DNA from: Clostridiales bacterium
GTDB taxonomy: Bacteria; Bacillota; Clostridia; Christensenellales; CAG-138
Length of the DNA: 64,000 nt
Assembly: GCA_004554165.1 (NCBI GenBank)
Contig: SFNQ01000010.1
Span: 1-64,000 of the forward strand
Direction: 5' to 3'
Below the pieces are notes generated by a model. That model was not told the DNA's origin and did not search any database. It saw only the letters and a program-made list of their open reading frames with translations. A program made the position numbers and the translations under genes. Below, piece after piece: positions 8,281 to 17,083 of this stretch; positions within the stretch are counted from its first letter, which is position 1, and every line of letters begins with the position of its first letter.

Positions 8281-9030
8281 GGAAGCATGAGTGAACCCCT
8301 GCGCCGCCTCAACCTGCGTCCCCGCCTTGCAAGCGCGGCGGCGCAGCTTGCGCTCCTTCCTGACACCGCCTGCGTTGCGGATATCGGCTGCGACCATGGC
8401 CGGCTGTGCTGCGCGCTGCTGCAACAGCACGCCGGATGGCGCTGCATCGCATCCGATCTCAGCGCGCCGTCGCTGCGCAAGGCCGCGTCCCTTGCGGCGT
8501 TTGTGGGCGTTGCGGAGCGGGCGGAGTTCCGCCTGGGCGACGGCCTGTTATCCCTTTGCCCCGGCGAAGCGGACGCGGTGGCGCTCTGCGGCATGGGAGG
8601 AACGCTGATCGCGCGCCTGCTGGAAGCGGCGGAGACGCCGCTCATGGGCGCTTCCCTTGGGGTATTCCAGCCCATGCGCGGCGTGGAGGATCTCCGGCGC
8701 TATCTGTTCGAGAAGGGCTACCATATCCTGGAGGACCGCGTGGTGCGGGATGCGGGGCGGCTGTATCAGGTTTTTTCCGCAGCGCCGCCGCAGGGAGGCG
8801 GGGAAAGGGACATGCTTCCCCCCGGCTTTCCCCCGGAGTGCTTTCGGGTGGGCTATCGCGCGTTTGCCTCGCGGGAGCCGCTGCTGTATGATTTGCTCAT
8901 CCAGGAGCTTTCGCAGGCGCGGCAGTGCCTCGGCGCTGCGCGGGGGAAGGCGGGCGAACGCGGGCTGCTCCTGCGGGAACGGGCGCTTTTGACGATTTTG
9001 AAGGCATGGGAGGGAACAGGGTGCTTCTGA
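8257..9030 (+). CDS. trmK: tRNA (adenine(22)-N1)-methyltransferase TrmK family
   Basis: A 257-residue class I SAM-dependent methyltransferase. Motif I VADIGCDHGRL lies near residues 41-51, followed by ALCGMGG. TrmK methylates A22 in tRNA. Two starts are plausible. ATG 8257 has GGAGGA 6 nt upstream. ATG 8287 (MSEPLRRLN) matches where the family normally begins and has a -10-like TATAAT just before it. I list the longer form because of its ribosome site. It overlaps the next gene, and the trmK / nif3-like pairing is common in Firmicutes. Confidence 0.9.
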   Translation: MASPFRYNGSMSEPLRRLNLRPRLASAAAQLALLPDTACVADIGCDHGRLCCALLQQHAGWRCIASDLSAPSLRKAASLAAFVGVAERAEFRLGDGLLSLCPGEADAVALCGMGGTLIARLLEAAETPLMGASLGVFQPMRGVEDLRRYLFEKGYHILEDRVVRDAGRLYQVFSAAPPQGGGERDMLPPGFPPECFRVGYRAFASREPLLYDLLIQELSQARQCLGAARGKAGERGLLLRERALLTILKAWEGTGCF

Positions 9031-9785
9031 AGGACTGGATCGCCGCCATGGAGCGGATCGCGCCGCCGGAGCTGGCGCTGGACTTTGACAATCCGGGCCT
9101 GCTCATTTCGCCGGAGCGGAAGGAGATCCATAAGGTGCTCGTGGCGCTGGACTGCACGGCGGCCGTTGCGCGGGAGGCTGCGGACTGGGGCGCGGAGCTT
9201 GTTCTGACGCACCACCCGCTGTTTTTTCGCGGAGTGAAGCATATTCTGGACGATGATCCCGAGACTGCGGCGGCCTGGACGCTCATCCGGCGCGGCATCG
9301 GCCTGTACGCCGCGCATACCAATCTGGACGCCGCGCAGGGCGGGGTCAACGACGCGCTCATGGCGGCGCTCGGCGCAAGGGAGGTTCGCCCGCTGCCGCC
9401 GGAGAATCTGGGCCGCATCGGGCGGCTGGAAACGCCCATGACGCTGCGCGGCTTTGCGCTGCTGGTGGAGCGGAGGCTCCATGCGCGCGCGGACATTGCC
9501 GGGGATCCGGAGACGGAGATTGCAACGGTGGCCTGCGTGGGCGGCAGCGGCGCGGAGGATATGGCGCACGCAAAGGCGGCGGGCGCGGACGTGTTCCTGA
9601 CGGGTGAGCTCAAGCACCATCAGGGCTATTATGCGCAGACGCTGGGCATTGCGCTCATCGCCGCAGGCCATGCCGAAACCGAGCGCGTGGCGCTGGAACC
9701 GCTGATTGAGCGTTTACAGCGGCAGACAAATGATGTACAATATAAGTTAGCCCTTTCGGACCGCGGTCCGTTTTGGCGCGCATAG
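9021..9785 (+). CDS. Nif3-like dinuclear metal center protein
   Basis: 254 residues. Family metal-ligand motifs are DFDNPGLL, LTHHPLFF, AHTNLDAAQGGVNDAL, GELKHHQ and AGHAETE, all intact. The family forms toroidal hexamers with a dimetal site; some members act as GTP cyclohydrolase I type 2-like enzymes, but the role here is unknown. The GTG at 9021 has GGAGGG at 9009-9014, a better site than the ATG at 9006 has. It overlaps the trmK end by 10 nt, so it is translationally coupled. Confidence 0.92.
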   Translation: MLLKDWIAAMERIAPPELALDFDNPGLLISPERKEIHKVLVALDCTAAVAREAADWGAELVLTHHPLFFRGVKHILDDDPETAAAWTLIRRGIGLYAAHTNLDAAQGGVNDALMAALGAREVRPLPPENLGRIGRLETPMTLRGFALLVERRLHARADIAGDPETEIATVACVGGSGAEDMAHAKAAGADVFLTGELKHHQGYYAQTLGIALIAAGHAETERVALEPLIERLQRQTNDVQYKLALSDRGPFWRA

Positions 9786-9796
9786 GAGGGAATCAC

Positions 9797-10516
9797 ATGG
9801 GAAAACTGGAGGCAATGCTGTCATACCAGCAGACGGAGCTGAAAAAACAGGAGGCGGAGCAGGCCGTCCGGTCCACGCCCGCGCGGGTGAAGCTCAACCG
9901 CCTGCACAAGCTGCTCAAGAGCCAGCAGGCGGCGATTGCGAAGCTGTCCGAGGACATCGAGGCGCGCACCATCCAGGCTGCAAAGCTCTCCGAGCAGGCA
10001 AAGCGACTTGAGGAGCGCATTGAGCTCGAAAACAGCGAGCTGGCCACCATCACCGGCGACGAGGAGAGCACCGCCGAGGAGATGACGGAGCTGCGGGTGG
10101 ACATTGAGCGCCTGCAAAAGGAGATCAATCAGGTCGTGCGCGAGGGCAGGCACCTGCTGGCCGAGGTGGAAAAGGCGACCGAGGAGTACCAGCAGACCAA
10201 TCACACCGCGCGGGCCGCGAAGAAGGAATACGACCAGCTTCGCATGGTCTGCGAGAAGGAACGCGACGACAGCACCGCGGAGCTCAAGGCCTTCGACGAG
10301 CGGCTTGCCGAGATCAGGAAGGACGTAGATCCTGCGTTGTTTGCGCGCTATGAAAAGGTCAAGCAGCACCATGCCGTTCCCCTGGTTCCCGTGGTGGGCG
10401 GCAAGTGCAGCGGCTGCAACATGTCGCTGCCCATGGTGATGCTCAAAAAGCTCACTGCGCCGGACGCGGTGCTGGAGTGTGAAAACTGCGGCCGTATTCT
10501 GTACGGCGAGCGTTGA
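9797..10516 (+). CDS. CdsZ-like coiled-coil zinc ribbon protein (DUF164)
   Basis: A 239-residue protein with a long charged coiled coil (about residues 5-185) ending in a four-Cys zinc ribbon (KCSGCNMSLP ... CENCGRILYG). The architecture fits the C4-type zinc-ribbon/DUF164 family that follows nif3-like genes. Its role is not well defined. ATG 9797 has AGGAGG at 9784-9789. It is the last gene of the mnmA-trmK-nif3 run, and RNase P RNA follows 15 nt later. Confidence 0.88.
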   Translation: MGKLEAMLSYQQTELKKQEAEQAVRSTPARVKLNRLHKLLKSQQAAIAKLSEDIEARTIQAAKLSEQAKRLEERIELENSELATITGDEESTAEEMTELRVDIERLQKEINQVVREGRHLLAEVEKATEEYQQTNHTARAAKKEYDQLRMVCEKERDDSTAELKAFDERLAEIRKDVDPALFARYEKVKQHHAVPLVPVVGGKCSGCNMSLPMVMLKKLTAPDAVLECENCGRILYGER

Positions 10517-10530
10517 AGAATAATTGAAAG

Positions 10531-10879
10531 TTTTGCGAGTAAGACAGACGGCCGCCCCTCGCCTCCGGCGCGGGGAGGAAAGTCCGAGCACCGCAGGGCA
10601 GGGTGCCGGGTAACGCCCGGTGGAGGCGACTCCAAGGAAAGTGCAACAGAAAGAAACCGCCCGCGATTTCGCGGGTAAGGATGGAAAGGCGAGGTAAGAG
10701 CTCACCGGCGGCTTGGCAACTTGACCGTCCTGTAAACCCCACCCGGTGCAAGATTGGTATGGGAGCATTCAATAGCGGCCCGCTACGCTCCCGGGAATCG
10801 CATGAGCCCACCGGCGACGATGGGCCAGAGATAGATGGCCGTCCCTTGACAGAACTCGGCTTACGGCTTGCTCGCAAAA
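10531..10879 (+). ncRNA. rnpB: RNase P RNA (class A)
   Basis: The catalytic RNA that trims tRNA 5' ends. Universal core segments are visible: GAGGAAAGTCCG after a GC-rich P3-like hairpin, GGTAAGGATGGAAAGGCGAGGTAAGAGCTCACCGGC-type P10-12 sequence (about 10674-10711), and near the 3' end GACAGAACTCGGCTTA. P1 closes between TTTTGCGAG (10531-10539) and CTCGCAAAA (10871-10879), which fixes the ends within a few bases. No protein should be called across this stretch. Confidence 0.95.
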
Positions 10880-10977
10880 AAAGAATTGCGCCGCGCTTTG
10901 CGGCAGAAAAAGCGCCCGGCTGTCCCGCTCCCCGGCGGGAGTCCGGGCCGCAGGGATATTGGGGGGAAGATCGATTC

Positions 10978-11991
10978 ATGGAAGAACAGGCAAAGAGAAA
11001 AACCGTTTTGAGCGGCATACAGCCAACCAGCAACCTGACGCTTGGAAATTATCTCGGCGCGCTGAAAAACTTTGTCGCCATGCAGCAGGACTTTGATTCC
11101 TATTACATGGTGGCGGATATGCATGCCATCACCGTGCGGCAGGAGAGCGCCAGGCTGCGCCGCCGGAGCATCGAGACGCTGGCGCTGTTTCTGGCCTGCG
11201 GCATCGATCCCGAAAAGTCTACCCTGTTCATCCAGTCCCATGTGCCGGAGCACGCCATGCTGACCTGGGTGCTGTCCTGCAACGCCTATATGGGCGAGCT
11301 GAACCGCATGACCCAGTTCAAGGACAAGAGCGCCCGCCATGCGGACAACATCAACGCGGGACTGTTCACCTACCCGGTGCTCATGGCGGCGGACATTCTG
11401 CTGTATCAGGCGCACCTGATCCCGGTGGGCGCGGATCAGAAGCAGCATGTGGAGCTGACAAGGAATCTGGCGGAGCGGTTCAACCGCGCCTATGGCGATA
11501 CCTTTGTTGTGCCGGAGCCCTATATTCCCAAAGTGGGCGCGCGCATCATGAGCTTGCAGGATCCCACCAGCAAGATGAGCAAGTCCGACCCGAATCCCAA
11601 CGGCTTCATCGCCATGCTGGACGATCCGGATGCGATCCGGAGGAAGCTGCGGCGGGCGGTCACGGACTGCGAAGGGTGCGTGACGGAGGACGATTCCGGC
11701 CGGCCGGGCGTATATAACCTTTTGACCATCTGCTCGGCCTGCTCGGGCAGCCCGGTTCAGGAGGTCTCCCGAGAGCTCTGCGGACAGGGCTGCGGCGCGC
11801 TGAAGGATCGCACGGCGGACGCCGTCATCGCGGTGCTGGAACCCATTCAGCGCGAATACGGCCGCCTGCTCGGCGATAAGCAATACCTGACGGATACCCT
11901 GCGGCAGGGCGCGGAGAAGGCCGGCCGTACCGCCCAAAAGACACTGCGCAAGGTCTATCACAAGGTCGGCTTTGACTCGGTCAAGGCCTAG
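10978..11991 (+). CDS. trpS: Tryptophan--tRNA ligase
   Basis: A 337-residue class I synthetase. LSGIQPTSNLTLGNYLG at residues 11-27 carries the HIGH equivalent; KMSKS lies at residues 199-203. It charges tRNA-Trp. The start at 10978 follows a G-rich site (GGGGGGAAG, 10961-10969). Longer in-frame starts would run through RNase P RNA. No T-box motif is seen between rnpB and trpS, only a GC-rich hairpin (about 10915-10950). Confidence 0.96.
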   Translation: MEEQAKRKTVLSGIQPTSNLTLGNYLGALKNFVAMQQDFDSYYMVADMHAITVRQESARLRRRSIETLALFLACGIDPEKSTLFIQSHVPEHAMLTWVLSCNAYMGELNRMTQFKDKSARHADNINAGLFTYPVLMAADILLYQAHLIPVGADQKQHVELTRNLAERFNRAYGDTFVVPEPYIPKVGARIMSLQDPTSKMSKSDPNPNGFIAMLDDPDAIRRKLRRAVTDCEGCVTEDDSGRPGVYNLLTICSACSGSPVQEVSRELCGQGCGALKDRTADAVIAVLEPIQREYGRLLGDKQYLTDTLRQGAEKAGRTAQKTLRKVYHKVGFDSVKA

Positions 11992-12115
11992 CATTGCGGG
12001 AAGGCGGGAGCCAGAGGGCGGCCGTAAAAAACGCTGGCCGTTCCATCGCGTTAAAAGCCGGACGGGAAGAATTGAGCGCAAGCCATCCTGAGGCTGGAGA
12101 GTCGGGTTGCAACAG

Positions 12116-12154
12116 AAAACGGATGGGAGGCGAAAAGCTTCCGGTCCGTTTTTT
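12116..12154 (+). terminator. Intrinsic terminator downstream of trpS
   Basis: The outer arms AAAACGGA and TCCGTTTT enclose an inner stem GGAGGC-GAAAA-GCTTCC, and the structure ends in TTTTTT. It lies 125 nt past the trpS stop. The rest of 11992-12305 shows no gene. Confidence 0.85.
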
Positions 12155-12305
12155 CTATCGCCGCGGACGGGGGAACCCCCTCCGGATACGCCTGCCGTGG
12201 GAGCGGGAATCCCGCGCAGACAGCGGGCATGCCCGCCGTGGCGTTTGACGCAACGGGAAGCCCCGCAGGGAGGCGATTTTCATGGGGCAGGGAGGCCCGG
12301 GCCTG

Positions 12306-13481
12306 TTATGCGTACAGCAGATGCATGGCAATGGCGCCATAGAGGTTGAAGAGCACCGCAAAGGCGCAGAGCCACAGCTCCCAGCGCTTTGGCCGCTCCT
12401 GCATGCGCGGCAGGCAGAGGAACAGCGCGTAGGAAAGCAGGTCCGCCGTGTAGCGCGCGCCGAACTGCCAGCCGCCAAAGGTGCGGTGCATCAGCAGGAG
12501 CAGGAGGTTCAGCAGGAGACAGCCCAGCGCCGTCCACTGGCTGGGCCTGAGCTTTTTGAGCTTTGTACAGAGGACGATGAAAAAGGGGTTTGCGAGAAAC
12601 AGCAGGAAGCCGTCGTGAATGGAATACTTCAGCGAGAGCGACTCCGTCAGCGTCACCGGGCGAAGAATGTTTTTGAGGTTGCGCCAGATGAATTCCACGG
12701 AAAACTGCGGCTCGCCGCGGTTGAACTCCGGCAGGAAGGTGTGGCCGAATTCCAGGGGATTGCCAAAGCGCGCAGCGTTGTACCACATGTAGCACAGGCC
12801 GATGAGCGCGGGCGCGATGAGCAGCTTCCATTGCGGGAGCGCGGCCTTTAAGATGGTCAGTCCCTCCGTATTCCGGTAGTCCTCCTCAACAAAAAAGACC
12901 AGCAGTGGGAGGAACAGCAGGACGGAAAAGGGCCGGCAGCCCACGGCGAGCGCGACGCAGGCCAGGGAGAGCGCCCGCCTTTTGCGCACCGCCAGACAGA
13001 CGGCCAGCGTGCAGAACACCATGTTGAGCGCCTGCGCGAGAAACCAGACGGAGCCGTCCGTACACATCCAGAGCAGGTTGCTGCCGAGAATCAGGAACAC
13101 CGCCCAGAACGCCGCCGTCATCTCCGACGCGCCGCCTGCGCGAACGGCGGAATATACCGCCGCAAGCATGGCCAGCGCAAAGCAGAGGATGATGAGATTG
13201 TCCGGCGTCTGCGCGCCAAAGAACAGGGTAAAGGGCAAAAGGATCAGCGAGGGAACCGGCGGGAAGGAAACATAATAGTCCCCCTGATAGACCGCCAGCT
13301 CCAGCCAGGGATAGTCCCGGCCCAGACTGACCCGGCCCTCGCGCCAGGCCAGCGCCTGCAGGGTATAGCTGTTGTAGGGGCTGCTCGACAGCAGGGTGCC
13401 GCCGAACAGATCGTGCAACAGAACGAACAGCAGCAGCGTCATGAGCAGCAGCAGCGGCAGGGTAAGGCTTTTGGTACGCAA
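12306..13481 (-). CDS. GT-C-like polytopic membrane protein, unknown specificity
   Basis: 391 residues with about nine to eleven hydrophobic segments, beginning with a TM helix at residues 7-22. A periplasmic loop (about 31-75) carries PYNSYTLQALAW and RDYPWLEL with conserved-type acidic and aromatic residues. This organization resembles lipid-sugar-dependent glycosyltransferases (PMT/ArnT, family 39-like) of the cell envelope. I do not recognise a precise family, and the catalytic Asp is not certain. It is a stand-alone gene on the minus strand, downstream of an aminotransferase with its own terminator. Confidence 0.7.
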   Translation of the reverse strand: MRTKSLTLPLLLLMTLLLFVLLHDLFGGTLLSSSPYNSYTLQALAWREGRVSLGRDYPWLELAVYQGDYYVSFPPVPSLILLPFTLFFGAQTPDNLIILCFALAMLAAVYSAVRAGGASEMTAAFWAVFLILGSNLLWMCTDGSVWFLAQALNMVFCTLAVCLAVRKRRALSLACVALAVGCRPFSVLLFLPLLVFFVEEDYRNTEGLTILKAALPQWKLLIAPALIGLCYMWYNAARFGNPLEFGHTFLPEFNRGEPQFSVEFIWRNLKNILRPVTLTESLSLKYSIHDGFLLFLANPFFIVLCTKLKKLRPSQWTALGCLLLNLLLLLMHRTFGGWQFGARYTADLLSYALFLCLPRMQERPKRWELWLCAFAVLFNLYGAIAMHLLYA

Positions 13482-13540
13482 AGAAAAATCACACCCGTCT
13501 TTCCATAGTGTCGCCGTCGCTTTGGCCGAAACAGGAAAGC

Positions 13541-13581
13541 CCGGCCCAAAACAAAACCCGGGAGCAGCCTGCGCCGCTCCC
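13541..13581 (-). terminator. Intrinsic terminator of the aminotransferase gene
   Basis: On the minus strand GGGAGC (13581-13576) pairs with GCTCCC (13565-13560), followed by GGGTTTTGTTTT. Confidence 0.7.
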
Positions 13582-13610
13582 TTTCATCTTAATCCATTTT
13601 ATCCCGTTTT

Positions 13611-14891
13611 TCAAGCCGCACTGTGGCGGAGCAGCGCTTCAAGCGCCGCCAGCTTCAGGCTCACGCAGAAAACCTCGATGGCCTGGCGCAGCTCGTTGAG
13701 GGGCGGATAGGAGGGTGCAATGCGCAGGTTGCTGTCCTCGGGGTCCACGCCGCCGGGATAGGTGGCGCCCGCGCCGGTCATGGTCACACCCGCCTGCTTG
13801 CAGAGCGCGTGCGTCCGCTTTGCGGTGCCGGGCAGCGCATACAGACTGATGAAGTAGCCGCCTTTGGGCCTGTTCCAGCGGGCGGTGCCGGTGGGTGCGA
13901 TCTCCCGCTGGAGCGCGTCCAGAACGGCGTCAAACTTCGGCTTCAGGATGGCTGCGTGCCGGGCCATCAGCGCAAAGGTTGTCTCGCGGTCCTTCAAAAA
14001 GCGTACATGCATGAGCTGATCAACCTTGTTGAAGCCGATGGTCTGAAAGGTCAGAAGACCCAGCAGGTATTTGAGGTTTTCCACGCTGGCCGCCATGCAG
14101 GAAATGCCCGCTCCCGCAAAGGTGACCTTGGAGGTGGAAGCGAACTCATACACCATGTCCGCGTGTCCGGCCTCGCGGCAGAGCGAGAGCATATCCGGCA
14201 GGGCTGCCAGCGGGCCGTCAAAATTATGGATGCAGTAGGCGTTGTCCCACATGAGCGCAAAATCCGGCGCCGCGGGGGAGAGCGCGGCAATGCGGCGGCA
14301 AACCGCCTCGCTGTAAACAAAGCCGTCGGGATTGCTGTACTTCGGCACACACCACATCCCCTTAACCGCCGGGTCGCGGACCAGTTCCTCCACAACCGCC
14401 ATATCCGGCCCGTCCTCCCGCAGCGGTACGGGTATCAGCTCCATGCCGAAGGAGAGCGAGAGGTTGAAATGACGGTCGTAGCCGGGGACGGGACAGAGAA
14501 AGCGGATCGCCGGCTCCTGCGACCAGGGCCGGGGACTGTGCAGGAGTCCGTTGGTATACGCCTTCGCGATCAGGTCGTACATGAGGTTCAGGCTGGCATT
14601 GCCGCCAATGAGGACCTGCTCCGGCTGAACGTCCAGCAGCTCTGCAAACAGCGCTTTGCAGGAGGGCAGGCCGTCGAGGCAACCATAGTTGCGCACGTCC
14701 ATGCCATCGCAGATGAAGTTGCCGTCGTCCAGCGTATGCAGCATGGCATTGCTCAAATCAAGCTGGCGGGTCTCGGGCTTGCCTCTTGCAAGGTTCAGCG
14801 AGAGGCCCAGCGCGCAGAGCGCGTCATAGCGGGCCTTTTCTTTCCGGTATTCCGCTTCCAGTTCCGCTTTTTGCATGCGAAGGTATTCCAT
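13611..14891 (-). CDS. PLP-dependent aspartate aminotransferase, subgroup Ic-like
   Basis: A 426-residue fold type I aminotransferase. LNLARGKPE near residue 33, GGNASLNLMYDL for cofactor phosphate contacts, PKYSNPDGF, the MWDNAYCIHN aspartate region and STSKVTFAGAG (Schiff-base lysine) are all present. The pattern fits the short MocR-type / aspartate aminotransferase Ic family, which moves amino groups between aspartate and 2-oxoglutarate. The ATG at 14891 has GAGGGG upstream on the minus strand. It is monocistronic and terminated. Confidence 0.85.
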   Translation of the reverse strand: MEYLRMQKAELEAEYRKEKARYDALCALGLSLNLARGKPETRQLDLSNAMLHTLDDGNFICDGMDVRNYGCLDGLPSCKALFAELLDVQPEQVLIGGNASLNLMYDLIAKAYTNGLLHSPRPWSQEPAIRFLCPVPGYDRHFNLSLSFGMELIPVPLREDGPDMAVVEELVRDPAVKGMWCVPKYSNPDGFVYSEAVCRRIAALSPAAPDFALMWDNAYCIHNFDGPLAALPDMLSLCREAGHADMVYEFASTSKVTFAGAGISCMAASVENLKYLLGLLTFQTIGFNKVDQLMHVRFLKDRETTFALMARHAAILKPKFDAVLDALQREIAPTGTARWNRPKGGYFISLYALPGTAKRTHALCKQAGVTMTGAGATYPGGVDPEDSNLRIAPSYPPLNELRQAIEVFCVSLKLAALEALLRHSAA

Positions 14892-14997
14892 GTGACACCC
14901 CTCAGAGAATATATTTTTTTAATTCTGCATGAATCCGCTGAAAAAGTCAACAGAAAATTGCCAAAAAAAGAACTGTCCTGCGGCAAAGGAATTTCCA

Positions 14998-15026
14998 TTG
15001 ACAGGAAAAAATCATTATGATATCAT
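14998..15026 (+). promoter_or_regulatory. Sigma-A promoter of the SPFH/Arc-like pair
   Basis: Consensus TTGACA (14998-15003), a 17-nt spacer and TATCAT (15021-15026) lie about 33 nt before the start of the SPFH gene. Confidence 0.8.
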
Positions 15027-15058
15027 TTTAGTATCAAAAACACAGGAGGAAAGCAGTG

Positions 15059-16066
15059 ATGAAAGAAATCGTACTGACCGGCAAAAAGCGGGGCATGGTC
15101 GTGCTGCTCGGCACGATTGCGCTGTATCTGCTGGCGATTCTCGGCCTGGTGTTCGGCGGCATGCTCGGCAGCGGGGTGCTGATTGTCGCCGGCGTACTGG
15201 TGCTGTGCTTCGGCTGGCTGCTTCTGCCGGGGCTCAAGGTGCTCAAGCCCCAGGAGGCGCTGGTGCTCACCCTGTTTGGCAAGTATATCGGTACGCTGAA
15301 GGGCGAGGGCTTCTACTTTGTCAATCCCTTCTGCGTCAGCGTCAATCCGGCCGCAAAGACGCGCCTGAACCAGAGCGGGGACGTGAAAACCCTTTCCGCC
15401 CCGGTTTCTACCGCCGCAACCGGCGGCGCCTCCGCCAATCTTGAGCTTTCCAGCAAAAAGCTCTCGCTCAAGATTATGACGCTCAACAACAACCGGCAGA
15501 AGATCAATGACTGCCTCGGCAATCCCGTGGAGATCGGCATTGCCGTGACCTGGCGCATTGTGGACACGGCAAAGGCCGTATTCAATGTGGACAACTATAA
15601 GGAATTCCTCTCGCTGCAATGCGACAGCGCCCTGCGCGACATCGTCCGTCTGTACCCCTACGACGTGGCGCCCAACGTGGATACCACGGGCGACGGCATC
15701 GCGGACGACGGGAGCCTTCGCGGTTCCAGCGATCTGGTGGCGCGCCGCATTCGGGATGAGATCCAGCGTCGGGTTGACGAGGCGGGCATGGAGATCGTTG
15801 AGGCGCGCATCACCTATCTGGCCTATGCCACGGAAATCGCTGCGGTCATGTTGCAGCGGCAGCAGGCCTCCGCCATCATCGACGCGAGAAAGATGATCGT
15901 GGACGGCGCGGTTGGCATGGTGGAGATGGCCCTTGAGCGCCTGAGCGCCAACGACGTGGTCACGCTGGACGAGGAGCGCAAGGCGGCCATGGTGTCCAAT
16001 CTGCTGGTGGTGCTCTGCGGCAATCGCGACGCGCAGCCCATTGTGAATTCCGGCAGTCTGTACTGA
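15059..16066 (+). CDS. SPFH/Band 7 domain membrane protein
   Basis: A 335-residue protein. Two N-terminal TM helices (about residues 12-60) are followed by a Band 7 domain: PQEALVLTLFGKYIGTL, GLKVLKP, and a long helical region EARITYLAYATEIAAVMLQ. SPFH proteins form membrane-associated oligomeric rings that organise microdomains and proteases. AGGAGG at 15044-15049 serves either ATG 15059 or the GTG 3 nt earlier. A 2-nt gap separates it from the downstream Arc-like gene. This arrangement recurs in Firmicutes. Confidence 0.9.
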   Translation: MKEIVLTGKKRGMVVLLGTIALYLLAILGLVFGGMLGSGVLIVAGVLVLCFGWLLLPGLKVLKPQEALVLTLFGKYIGTLKGEGFYFVNPFCVSVNPAAKTRLNQSGDVKTLSAPVSTAATGGASANLELSSKKLSLKIMTLNNNRQKINDCLGNPVEIGIAVTWRIVDTAKAVFNVDNYKEFLSLQCDSALRDIVRLYPYDVAPNVDTTGDGIADDGSLRGSSDLVARRIRDEIQRRVDEAGMEIVEARITYLAYATEIAAVMLQRQQASAIIDARKMIVDGAVGMVEMALERLSANDVVTLDEERKAAMVSNLLVVLCGNRDAQPIVNSGSLY

Positions 16067-16068
16067 GC

Positions 16069-16269
16069 ATGGATGACAAGCGAAAGCAGGTGCCCCTGCG
16101 TCTGTCGCCAAAGCTGTACGCCGCCATTGCGGCCTGGGCGGAGGAGGATTTCCGCTCGATCAACGGGCAGATTGAGTATCTGCTGTCCGAATGTGTGCGG
16201 CAGCACAGGAAAAACGGCAAATACGTGCCGGACGAGATCGACCCTCCGCTGGAGCTGGAGCTTCCCTAG
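16069..16269 (+). CDS. Arc-like ribbon-helix-helix protein
   Basis: 66 residues. KQVPLRLSPKLYAAI...W.....FRSINGQIEYLL is a ribbon-helix-helix DNA-binding pattern (Arc / MetJ fold). Such dimers bind operator DNA with the N-terminal beta strand. It starts 2 nt after the SPFH stop, so they form one operon. It may autoregulate the pair or serve as an adaptor. No partner toxin is seen. Confidence 0.8.
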   Translation: MDDKRKQVPLRLSPKLYAAIAAWAEEDFRSINGQIEYLLSECVRQHRKNGKYVPDEIDPPLELELP

Positions 16270-16301
16270 CGGCGCTGCTGCGGCATGCCCGGCGGAGCCG
16301 G

Positions 16302-16325
16302 AAAGGGAGCTTCGGCTCCCTTTTT
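16302..16325 (+). terminator. Intrinsic terminator of the SPFH/Arc operon
   Basis: GGGAGC-TTCG-GCTCCC (16305-16320) is a UUCG-type tetraloop hairpin, preceded by AA and followed by TTTTT. Confidence 0.95.
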
Positions 16326-16588
16326 GCAAAGATTCCGGCAGAACAGGGCCCCGGGGAGGCGGAAGCCACAGCCGGTCAAAAAGCCCGGATGGACTTGAAG
16401 CGCATACCCGTTTTATGGCGGCAAAATCAGAAAAGTGCGAAAACCTGAGGGGGTTCATCCGCCCTGACGTACAGCCCGTCGGAGCCGGATGGAAGGTCAA
16501 GGGCCGCTGCCCTTGACAATCCCGGGATGTTTGGGCAGATAAGGGGCCCCGCCTGTGCGGGACCCCCTGTCCGTCTTTTGGTTTTTTG
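16326..16588. other. Intergenic stretch without a gene
   Basis: No supported reading frame. Near the right end, GGGGCCCCGC (16543-16552) and GCGGGACCCC (16557-16566) form a strong hairpin that may terminate the xdh operon on the minus strand, although it lacks a good T tract. Confidence 0.5.
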
Positions 16589-17083
16589 TCAGGCTTTGCC
16601 GAGCCGCCGCTTCATCGTCTTTTCAACGGCGTTGAGGATGTTTTCGTAGCCGGTGCAGCGGCACAGATGGCCGGAGAGCAGCTTTCTCAGCTCGTCGCGG
16701 GTGTATTCCTTTCCGCTTTCAAGGATTTCTACGGCGGTCATGATGAAGCCCGGTGTGCAGAAGCCGCACTGTACGGCGGTTTCGTCCACAAAGGCCTGCT
16801 GAATGTCGGACAGCTCGCCGTTGGGCCCAAGCAGACCCTCAAGCGTGCGGATCTCCTTGCCATCGGCCCAGATCGCAAGGTAGATGCAGGAGTTGAAGCA
16901 CTCGCCGTCGATGAGCACGTTGCAAGCGCCGCACTCGCCAACCTCGCAGCCCTTCTTCACGGAGGTCAGGCGGTAATCGTTGCGCAGCATATCCGTAAGC
17001 GATGCGCGCACATCCACCATGTTTTCCGTCTTTTTGCCGTTGATGGTGCATTTGACCAGCTTATACTGCGTCTGATGTTCCAT
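16589..17083 (-). CDS. xdhC: Xanthine dehydrogenase-type [2Fe-2S] subunit
   Basis: A 164-residue small subunit of a xanthine oxidase-family hydroxylase. The plant-type ferredoxin cluster motif is GCEVGECGAC...C. The second four-helix domain has CGFCTPG and HLCRCTGY. It passes electrons between the molybdenum subunit and the FAD subunit. Its ATG overlaps the last base of the FAD-subunit gene (17083), the last step of a tight four-gene operon. The symbol follows E. coli XdhABC usage. Confidence 0.93.
   Translation of the reverse strand: MEHQTQYKLVKCTINGKKTENMVDVRASLTDMLRNDYRLTSVKKGCEVGECGACNVLIDGECFNSCIYLAIWADGKEIRTLEGLLGPNGELSDIQQAFVDETAVQCGFCTPGFIMTAVEILESGKEYTRDELRKLLSGHLCRCTGYENILNAVEKTMKRRLGKA

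Noticed and set aside
10603..10977. An N-terminal extension of trpS through RNase P RNA
   Set aside because: The sequence is the RNase P core with closing P1, and a normal trpS start with a G-rich ribosome site lies at 10978.
10880..10977. A T-box or trp attenuator before trpS
   Set aside because: No T-box core or specifier loop is seen; only one GC-rich hairpin is present.
16069..16269. A type II toxin-antitoxin module
   Set aside because: The ribbon-helix-helix protein has no adjacent toxin; its partner is an SPFH membrane protein.
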